Shown here one piece after another: positions 1 to 4,785 of a DNA stretch of 6,092 nucleotides (its first letter is position 1; the number at the start of each line of letters is the position of its first letter). The translations under genes were made by a program, and so were the position numbers. The DNA is taken from assembly GCA_937871355.1 (NCBI GenBank), contig CALMPX010000043.1, positions 1 through 6,092 of the forward strand, read 5' to 3'. Below the pieces are notes generated by a model. It was not told where the DNA came from. It saw only the letters and a list, made by a program, of their open reading frames with translations, and did not search any database. Source of the stretch: an uncultured Bdellovibrio sp. GTDB taxonomy: Bacteria > Bdellovibrionota > Bdellovibrionia > Bdellovibrionales > Bdellovibrionaceae.

Positions 1-186
1 AACAGCAATTTGAAATAAAAGCTCTGGATTGGCTTCGAGGCGATACTTGTCAAAATATTCAGTTGAGCGAGTTCCGCTTCGGAGTAAAAAATCTCCAGTG
101 AGGTGACAAGCTTGGAATACTTTTTTTGCTAAATCAGGATGCGAAATTTCTGTCGGTGCATTTAAAAAGTTGAAAGCTGTGCTCAT
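1..186 (-). CDS. pyrE: Orotate phosphoribosyltransferase, N-terminal part (cut by window edge)
   Basis: The first 62 codons are visible, reading leftward from an ATG at 184-186 and leaving the window without a stop. OPRT converts orotate plus PRPP to orotidine 5'-monophosphate plus pyrophosphate in de novo UMP synthesis and is cytosolic. The call rests on the N-terminal signature at residues 31-49, GDFLLRSGTRS followed by TEYFDKYR, which matches the F-x-L-x-S-G..S..Y(F/Y)DKYR block of the bacterial OPRT subgroup. The PRPP-binding loop and catalytic core lie outside the window, so integrity cannot be judged. The start is supported by an AAGGA Shine-Dalgarno at 193-197, six bases upstream. The gene is divergent from the small ORF at 285-482. 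A non-PyrE phosphoribosyltransferase is possible but less likely. Confidence 0.8.
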   Translation of the reverse strand, partial: MSTAFNFLNAPTEISHPDLAKKVFQACHLTGDFLLRSGTRSTEYFDKYRLEANPELLFQIAV

Positions 187-192
187 ATTTTT

Positions 193-197
193 TCCTT
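193..197 (-). promoter_or_regulatory. Ribosome binding site of pyrE
   Basis: On the minus strand this reads AAGGA with a 6-base spacer to the ATG at 186. It fixes the pyrE start, which otherwise has no support because only the N-terminus is visible. Confidence 0.65.
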
Positions 198-210
198 GGC
201 TGAAGTTGGC

Positions 211-260
211 TCAGTTTATGCTTAAACTAGATTATTCACATTAAAATAATATTAAACTGA
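211..260 (-). promoter_or_regulatory. AT-rich pyrE leader with nested inverted repeats
   Basis: The 98-bp gap between pyrE and the divergent small ORF holds three related motifs. On the plus strand they are TCAGTTTA at 211-218, TAAACT at 223-228 and TAAACTGA at 253-260. The first can pair with the second (6 bp, 4-nt loop) or with the third (8 bp), so the two stems exclude each other. ATTATT/AATAAT arms lie between them on the minus strand. A weak minus-strand promoter pair, TTTACA and TAATGT with an 18-bp spacer, overlaps the far end, so part of this may be promoter rather than transcribed leader. No GC-rich terminator hairpin with a U-run is present, so classical attenuation is not shown. 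Confidence 0.25.
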
Positions 261-284
261 TTGTAAAGGTAGCTTTAGCACTGC

Positions 285-482
285 GTGGAAAAGATAAGAA
301 AATTAAACTTTAATAAGATTTACCAACAAATTGTAAGATTTGAATACAAAACTCCAAGTGTTTTCGGTGTTTTGGTTGTCTTAACATTTCTGTTTGTTCT
401 TTTAATACTCGGAGTGCAGTCTGACCCCATCAAAATCCCTTTGCACCAGGATCAACGGTCACCTACTGGCACTATTGAATAG
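285..482 (+). CDS. Hypothetical small single-pass membrane protein (65 aa)
   Basis: I do not recognise this protein. The 65-residue product has a basic N-terminal segment (about residues 1-24, rich in Lys/Arg), one hydrophobic helix (about 25-44, VFGVLVVLTFLFVLLILGV) and a short polar tail of about 20 residues. The charge pattern follows the positive-inside rule, predicting N-in/C-out in the inner membrane with no cleavable signal peptide. The start is GTG at 285, because in-frame stops lie just upstream (264, 270, 276) and no ATG is available. The only SD-like sequence, AAAGGT at 265-270, is 14 bases away, further than usual. It diverges from pyrE and ends 18 bp before the convergent CNNM gene's stop. 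In its favour are the coherent membrane topology and the lack of any other gene on this stretch; against it are the weak start and unknown conservation. Confidence 0.42.
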   Translation: MEKIRKLNFNKIYQQIVRFEYKTPSVFGVLVVLTFLFVLLILGVQSDPIKIPLHQDQRSPTGTIE

Positions 483-500
483 CTCTTTTTAAAGAAGTGG

Positions 501-1538
501 TTACCTGCGGCCCGATTTTTTACGTTGTTGCCATTGATCTAATGCATATTTACGCATGTCTTCGATATTATCAAACTCGTCTACGATCTCGACACCCAGG
601 AGTGTTTCTACAGTGTCCTCTAAAGTCACTAAACCTGTCACTACGCCATAATCGTCAGTCACCAAGGCCAAATGGTCTTTGGCTTTAACAAAGAAATCGA
701 GGGCTTGAGAAACGGTCATACGCTCTGATAAAGAAGAAATCGGAGCAATGATTTCTTTGATCTTTTTGTGATGTAAATCCTGAGAAAGAGCTTCTAATAT
801 TTTGTAGCGATGAGTGAGGCCGATGATATTATCTAATGAGGCTTCAAATACAGGAATACGTGAAAAGCGAATAGGGCGGTATTTTTTTGCGACTTCGTTA
901 ACGCTCATGTCGCCATCAAGCGCTGTGATGACTGATCGAGGCGTCATAATATCAGATATAAAAACTTTATCCAGCATCATTAGATTTTTAATGATATCTG
1001 ACTCTTTTGTTTTAAGAGTTCCCTCTTCAACTCCAATTTCAGCGCTTTTGATCATTTCGTCTCGTGTGATATCAGGTTCTTCAGAGGGAGACGTCAGTGC
1101 GGTAGAAATAAATTCTGAGAGTTTCACAATGGGGTAGAGAATAATAACCATGATCTGAACGGCATAGGCACAAAATTGAGCTAAGGATTTTGGATTATTT
1201 TGACCAATCGTTTTAGGTAAAATTTCCGAGAAGACAAGAATCATGAAAGTCAGAAATAAAGAGAAGACGGTTAATAGTGATTCGCCGAACTCTCTTTGAA
1301 CAAGATAAGCAATCCAAGCTGAACCTAACGTATGAGAAATGGTATTTAAAGTCAGAATAGCTGAAATCGACCGATGCATGTTATCTGTGATGCTCTTGAG
1401 AACTTTTCCTGATTTATGTGATCCATCCGTTTCAACAGCAATAAATGCTGGAGTTATGGTGAGTAAGACGGCTTCGCACAGAGAGCAAAGAAACGATATG
1501 ATGAGTATCAATAGAATTGATACGATAATTGTAAACAT
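501..1538 (-). CDS. CNNM/DUF21 transmembrane protein with CBS-domain pair (hemolysin/CorC-like)
   Basis: This 345-residue inner-membrane protein has an N-terminal DUF21/CNNM domain (about residues 1-145). It has hydrophobic segments near 2-26, 57-80, 88-108 and 121-145, a Glu22 in helix 1 (CSLCEAV), NTISHTLGSA at 65-74 and SEILPKTIG at 104-112, all typical of the family. An acidic helical linker leads to two CBS repeats, about 196-255 (IMTPR at 197-201, FSRIPVFE at 225-232) and 262-320 (GLVTLEDTVETLLG at 302-315). CBS pairs usually bind adenine nucleotides and gate the membrane part. Family members are tied to Mg2+/Co2+ efflux or transport, but substrate cannot be read here and the 'hemolysin' label is historical. 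The C-terminal CorC_HlyC domain is absent; the protein ends in a short basic tail. The ATG at 1538 directly follows an in-frame TAA, so it is the furthest upstream start, although no good SD precedes it. Confidence 0.88.
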   Translation of the reverse strand: MFTIIVSILLILIISFLCSLCEAVLLTITPAFIAVETDGSHKSGKVLKSITDNMHRSISAILTLNTISHTLGSAWIAYLVQREFGESLLTVFSLFLTFMILVFSEILPKTIGQNNPKSLAQFCAYAVQIMVIILYPIVKLSEFISTALTSPSEEPDITRDEMIKSAEIGVEEGTLKTKESDIIKNLMMLDKVFISDIMTPRSVITALDGDMSVNEVAKKYRPIRFSRIPVFEASLDNIIGLTHRYKILEALSQDLHHKKIKEIIAPISSLSERMTVSQALDFFVKAKDHLALVTDDYGVVTGLVTLEDTVETLLGVEIVDEFDNIEDMRKYALDQWQQRKKSGRR

Positions 1539-1603
1539 AGAGGCTTAAATTTATCAGATGGCGTATTTCAATGCACGAGTTATTTATCAGCACAGCCTGG
1601 TCT
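1539..1603 (-). promoter_or_regulatory. Upstream region of the CNNM gene, promoter not resolved
   Basis: This gap lies between the EF-G terminator and the CNNM start and must hold the CNNM promoter if the terminator is efficient. I found no convincing -35/-10 pair. Two 9-bp direct copies of ATTTATCAG (plus strand) lie at 1549-1557 and 1582-1590, 33 bp apart; on the minus strand each reads CTGATAAAT, and either TAAAT core could serve as a poor -10 box. Confidence 0.2.
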
Positions 1604-1642
1604 AAATAAAAAAGCCCGAAGAATATGCATCTTCGGGCTTTT
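1604..1642 (-). terminator. Rho-independent terminator of the EF-G gene
   Basis: A near-perfect hairpin pairs AAAAGCCCGAAG (1610-1621) with CTTCGGGCTTTT (1631-1642) around a 9-nt loop. Read on the minus strand it is followed by TTTTTTATTT, a good U-tract, and it sits 27 bp after the EF-G stop. On the plus strand the run is only TTTTAA, so the signal is mainly for the minus strand. It isolates EF-G from the downstream CNNM gene. Confidence 0.92.
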
Positions 1643-1668
1643 AAGAATCACTTTATTTGATCTGCTGA

Positions 1669-3777
1669 TTATTTTTGTTCAGCAGCACGTTTAGCTTGGT
1701 ATTTCTTAGCTAAATCGTCTTGGATATTTCTTGGAGCTGGAGAGTATTTTGTAAACTCCATTGCGAATTCGCCTTTACCTTTAGTCGCTGAACGTAAATC
1801 AGTTGAGTAACCAAACATTTCTGTTAATGGAACTTCAGCTTCAATCGTTACAGTACCTTCGATCGTTGTTGAACCCAAGATAACTCCACGACGTTGATTG
1901 ATCTGACCCGAAGCCGGACCCATGTATTCTTCAGGAACTGTGGTTTCCAATTTCATAATCGGTTCAAGAACAGTTGGTTTAGCTTTTTGGTAAACTTCAC
2001 GCATTGCTGCCATGCCGGCAATTTTAAACGCCATGTATGATGAATCCACGTCATGGTATCCACCATCCACGAGATCGATCTCAACGCCAACGATCGGGAA
2101 TCCGATCAATGGACCCTTTGTACATTGCTCTTTGAAACCGTCTTCAACACCGGCGATGAATTCCTTAGGAATGCGACCACCGACCACTTTGTTGTTAAAT
2201 TTGAAAACAGCGCCATCTTCTTGCGGAGGTAATGGGCGCATCGCACCTATGACTTTCGCATATTGACCCGAACCGCCAGTTTGTTTTTTATGAGTGTAAT
2301 CGTATGCCGCTTCTTCGCCGATAGTTTCACGATAAGCCACTTGCGGTTGACCTACGGTGACTTCACAAGCAAATTCACGTTTCATACGTTCGATGTAGAT
2401 TTCTAAGTGAAGTTCTCCCATTCCTGAGATGATTGTTTCATTTGATTCTTCATCACGGTGAACACGGAAAGTAGGATCTTCTTTTCTAAATTTTTGTAAA
2501 GCTTTAGTGAAGTTGTTTGATCCTTCTTTAGATTTCGGAGCAATCGCTAAACTGATAACTGAATCAGCGATATGCATAGATTGCATCGACGCATTGATTT
2601 TTTCGTCACAGAAAGTATCCCCAGACGCGCAATCCACACCGAAGACCGCGACGATGTCACCCGCGTAAGAAACATCGATATCTTCCATTTTTGCCGAATG
2701 CATACGAACCAAGCGAGGTACTTTTAATGCTTTTTTATTCGTTTGATTGATAATGAAATCACCTTTTTTAACTTGGCCTTGGTAAACACGCATGTACGTC
2801 AATTGACCGAATTGTGTTTCTTGTAATTTAAACGCTAACATAATCAATGGAAGATCATTGTCAGTTTTTAACGGGAATTTTTCTTCACCTTTATTTAAAT
2901 CTAAAGCGTGTTCAATTTTTTCAGTTGGATTTGGTAAATAGAAATTAACTGCATCTAATAAATGCTGAACATTTTTATTTTTGAAGGCCGATCCACAGAA
3001 TACGGGAACCAATTTCAAGCTGATAACGCCGGCTCGCATGGCTGCACGCATTTCTTCAACAGTTGGCTCTTCTTCCATAAGGAATTTTTCTTCGATCGTT
3101 GAATCCACGTCAGCTAATTTACCGATCAAGATTTGACGGTATTCTTTAGCTTGTTCAACCATGTCAGCAGGAATTGGAATTTCTTGGATTGTTTCGCCAT
3201 CGTCGCCTTGATTTTGGAAAGCTTTCATCGTGATCAAGTCAACGATACCAACGTGTTTATCTTCTAAACCGATGGGAATGTTAGCCATGAATGCATTTAA
3301 ACGAAGTTTTTCTACTAACGCATCCTTAACACGGAAAGGGTTCGCACCTTGGCGATCCAATTTGTTGATGAACGCTAAACGAGGAACGCTGTAACGTTTC
3401 ATTTGGCGATCCACAGTGATCGATTGAGATTGAACGCCAGATACGCCGCAAAGAACTAAGATAGCTCCATCAAGTACGCGAAGAGAACGTTCAACTTCAA
3501 CTGTGAAGTCCACGTGTCCCGGTGTATCGATAAGATTAATTGTATGATCTTTCCACTGAACTTGAGTTGCAGCCGATTGAATTGTAATCCCTTTTTCTCT
3601 TTCAAGATCCATCGAGTCCATCGTCGCTCCGACGCCATCTTTACCTTTTACTTCATGGATTTCATGAATACGACCACCATAAAATAAAATACGTTCAGAT
3701 AAAGTGGTTTTACCAGAATCGATGTGGGCAGAAATACCGATATTTCTGACCTTTTGAATATCCCAAGTTTTTGACAT
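1669..3777 (-). CDS. fusA: Translation elongation factor G (spdEFG1/mitochondrial EF-G1-like)
   Basis: This 702-residue cytosolic GTPase drives tRNA-mRNA translocation on the ribosome, and all five EF-G domains are present at normal length. Domain I has the P-loop AHIDSGKTT (17-25), switch I/G2 EREKGITIQSAAT (59-71), G3 DTPGH (84-88, with His88 for GTP hydrolysis), G4 NKLD (138-141) and G5 GSA (262-264). Domain II is about 310-400, domain III about 405-480 (SGMGELHLE at 451-459), domain IV about 481-603 with the decoding-site tip DGGYHDVDSS (571-580, His575), and domain V from LEPIM (604) to GYSTDLRS (656-663). Ser21 in place of the usual Ala, and NKLD rather than NKMD, resemble mitochondrial EF-G1 and bacterial spdEFG1. 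The start is supported by AGAGG at 3783-3787, five bases upstream. The gene stands alone, with no rpsL, rpsG or tuf beside it. Confidence 0.97.
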   Translation of the reverse strand: MSKTWDIQKVRNIGISAHIDSGKTTLSERILFYGGRIHEIHEVKGKDGVGATMDSMDLEREKGITIQSAATQVQWKDHTINLIDTPGHVDFTVEVERSLRVLDGAILVLCGVSGVQSQSITVDRQMKRYSVPRLAFINKLDRQGANPFRVKDALVEKLRLNAFMANIPIGLEDKHVGIVDLITMKAFQNQGDDGETIQEIPIPADMVEQAKEYRQILIGKLADVDSTIEEKFLMEEEPTVEEMRAAMRAGVISLKLVPVFCGSAFKNKNVQHLLDAVNFYLPNPTEKIEHALDLNKGEEKFPLKTDNDLPLIMLAFKLQETQFGQLTYMRVYQGQVKKGDFIINQTNKKALKVPRLVRMHSAKMEDIDVSYAGDIVAVFGVDCASGDTFCDEKINASMQSMHIADSVISLAIAPKSKEGSNNFTKALQKFRKEDPTFRVHRDEESNETIISGMGELHLEIYIERMKREFACEVTVGQPQVAYRETIGEEAAYDYTHKKQTGGSGQYAKVIGAMRPLPPQEDGAVFKFNNKVVGGRIPKEFIAGVEDGFKEQCTKGPLIGFPIVGVEIDLVDGGYHDVDSSYMAFKIAGMAAMREVYQKAKPTVLEPIMKLETTVPEEYMGPASGQINQRRGVILGSTTIEGTVTIEAEVPLTEMFGYSTDLRSATKGKGEFAMEFTKYSPAPRNIQDDLAKKYQAKRAAEQK

Positions 3778-3782
3778 ATAGA

Positions 3783-3787
3783 CCTCT
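3783..3787 (-). promoter_or_regulatory. Ribosome binding site of EF-G
   Basis: The minus strand reads AAAAGAGGT (3790-3782); its AGAGG core is five bases from the ATG at 3777. It is the strongest Shine-Dalgarno match in the window, as expected for a highly expressed gene. Confidence 0.75.
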
Positions 3788-3798
3788 TTTTAGGGTTA

Positions 3799-3804
3799 AT
3801 TATA
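3799..3804 (-). promoter_or_regulatory. Possible -10 box of the EF-G promoter
   Basis: A perfect TATAAT occurs on the minus strand 22 bp before the EF-G start and would give a leader of about 15 nt that still contains the SD. No good -35 hexamer lies 16-18 bp upstream, and the surroundings are a TTAAT/ATTAA-rich run where TATAAT can arise by chance. The rest of the 160-bp gap up to the terminator (3805-3937) shows no ORF or RNA gene that I can support. Confidence 0.35.
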
Positions 3805-3937
3805 ATAAATTAATTATGCGAAGCTATCGGTCTAACATTATTTTATTTGGGATGCAAACAGTAGGGAGAATGAGACGGTGAAAAAGTAGGTCCTATGACG
3901 AGTATTGCGGGACTGTATGGCTTAATTTTAAAGCAAT

Positions 3938-3962
3938 AAAAAGGAGCCATAGGCTCCTTTTT
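3938..3962 (-). terminator. Bidirectional rho-independent terminator after the lipoprotein gene
   Basis: AAAAAGGAGCC (3938-3948) pairs perfectly with GGCTCCTTTTT (3952-3962) over a three-base loop, giving an 11-bp stem. Both strands end in a T-run, so it can work either way. The only gene it can serve here is the lipoprotein gene on the minus strand, whose stop is 27 bp before it; no plus-strand gene ends nearby. It separates that unit from EF-G. Confidence 0.9.
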
Positions 3963-3989
3963 ATAGTTTTATTTAATTTAAGACCGGGC

Positions 3990-4736
3990 TCACTGGCAAA
4001 GGGGATTATTTTCGTCGTTAATTTTACAAAGCAGATAGCTTCCGATATCCGTGTAACTTTGTCCTGCATCAATTGATTTTGAAAGTTCATCGCAGTATTT
4101 CTGAGCGGCGTCGGAAGAGTTGCTGTTGTTCGCGCAAGCTAAACTGTAAGTCGATGACACGAGTTCTCCAATTTCCGCTGGATCTAAATTTGCTATGGCC
4201 GTTTCAATCTGGGCAGGTGTAGGTTCTTGTCCGGGGGTAAGTAAACTGTAGGCTGACATTTTGGCCAATGTGCCTATTTTAAATAAAGAGCTGACTTGTA
4301 TATAGGCTTTAGATTCAGTTAAAGCACAAGTGGCGACAGCCTCGTTCGCTGTAGCAATATTGCGGGCTTGATTGGCCGTATCGCCATTATCGCCGCTGTG
4401 GAAATTGAAATTACTGATCACACCGAAAGTGGGTGAACAATTACCACTACAGCCTCCGCCACCGGGAGGATTATTCATATCGTTTAATCCATTGATAAGA
4501 CTTGAGGCACTGCCAAAACCTTCATAGATGTAAATGGCCGCACATCTTAACTTGTAGGCCGCCGGAGTATTTAGAGATGAAATTTTTGAAACACACTGAC
4601 GGGCCTCGTTCGAGGGGGAAGTATTCAAACAGGACTGCGCTTCCTGTAACAGATCAGTATCGTTTTTTTGACAAGACATCATGGTGAAAGACAAAATCAA
4701 AAGAGCTGCAGTTTTTAAAGCTGTAAGTTTTAACAT
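3990..4736 (-). CDS. Cys-rich predicted lipoprotein of unknown function
   Basis: I do not recognise a family. The 248-residue product begins with a lipoprotein signal peptide: a short basic start (MLKLTALK), a hydrophobic core, and a lipobox-like MMSC ending at Cys22. The -3 Met is a departure from the usual Leu. Gln at +2 rather than Asp would favour outer-membrane sorting under the Lol rule, if that rule applies here. The mature part has ten further cysteines (36, 48, 65, 96, 100, 137, 201, 215, 237, 247), an even number compatible with disulfides in the periplasm. A Gly-rich loop (about 89-102) carries a CSGNC motif, and the flanking regions look mostly helical, vaguely like degenerate helical repeats. 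The ATG at 4736 has GAGG four bases upstream. It follows the response-regulator gene by 49 bp in the same direction, so co-transcription is possible; a terminator follows. Confidence 0.8.
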   Translation of the reverse strand: MLKLTALKTAALLILSFTMMSCQKNDTDLLQEAQSCLNTSPSNEARQCVSKISSLNTPAAYKLRCAAIYIYEGFGSASSLINGLNDMNNPPGGGGCSGNCSPTFGVISNFNFHSGDNGDTANQARNIATANEAVATCALTESKAYIQVSSLFKIGTLAKMSAYSLLTPGQEPTPAQIETAIANLDPAEIGELVSSTYSLACANNSNSSDAAQKYCDELSKSIDAGQSYTDIGSYLLCKINDENNPLCQ

Positions 4737-4740
4737 GTAA

Positions 4741-4744
4741 CCTC
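4741..4744 (-). promoter_or_regulatory. Ribosome binding site of the lipoprotein gene, touching a hairpin
   Basis: GAGG on the minus strand (4744-4741) lies four bases from the ATG at 4736. Its first G is the last paired base of the 14-bp inverted repeat at 4744-4780, so folding of that stem in the mRNA would place a helix directly against the SD. Confidence 0.6.
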
Positions 4745-4780
4745 GATAAATTGACGTTGTTTGTGCACGTCAATTTATCG
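4744..4780. repeat. Perfect 14-bp inverted repeat between regulator and lipoprotein genes
   Basis: CGATAAATTGACGT (4744-4757) and ACGTCAATTTATCG (4767-4780) are exact reverse complements separated by nine bases. On the minus strand the stem begins five bases after the response-regulator TAA (which is followed by an in-frame TGA) and ends in the lipoprotein SD. Neither side has a T-run, so it is not a standard intrinsic terminator. It could be an operator for a dimeric DNA-binding protein, an mRNA stability or processing stem, or a translational control element. Because it is palindromic, TTGACG and TTTATC occur with a 17-bp spacer on both strands, a weak promoter-like arrangement that would give a nearly leaderless transcript. 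Confidence 0.85.
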
Positions 4781-4785
4781 GCTCA

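Noticed and set aside
119..124. The GENGTGKE Walker A variant in the response regulator as a sign of a defective ATPase (residues 119-126, counted from the Met at 6054)
   Set aside because: The Ser-to-Asn change is outside the essential GKE residues. GAFTGA, Walker B and the arginine fingers are intact, so loss of function is not indicated.
466..490. TGGCAC followed by a downstream GC, resembling a sigma-54 promoter
   Set aside because: There are 12 bases between the GG and GC elements instead of 10, and there is no TTGC box. No other sigma-54 site was found by eye upstream of the window's genes.
497..1137. Plus-strand ORFs at 497-688 and 814-1137
   Set aside because: They lie antisense inside the CNNM-CBS gene, whose domain content is clear. 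Their products have no family character or SD support.
1339..1548. Plus-strand ORF of 69 codons
   Set aside because: It is antisense to the N-terminal membrane part of the CNNM gene and looks like a shadow frame.
1549..1590. Two direct copies of ATTTATCAG, 33 bp apart, upstream of the CNNM gene
   Set aside because: Nine-base matches in AT-rich DNA can arise by chance, and no dyad or promoter context supports a binding site. They are noted only inside the upstream-region feature.
2012..2266. Plus-strand ORF of 84 codons, and the minus ORF at 3456-3638
   Set aside because: Both overlap the full-length, fully conserved EF-G frame and have no independent support.
3893..4090. Minus-strand ORF of 65 codons
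   Set aside because: It overlaps the lipoprotein C-terminus out of frame and runs through the terminator hairpin at 3938-3962, so it is not a plausible gene.
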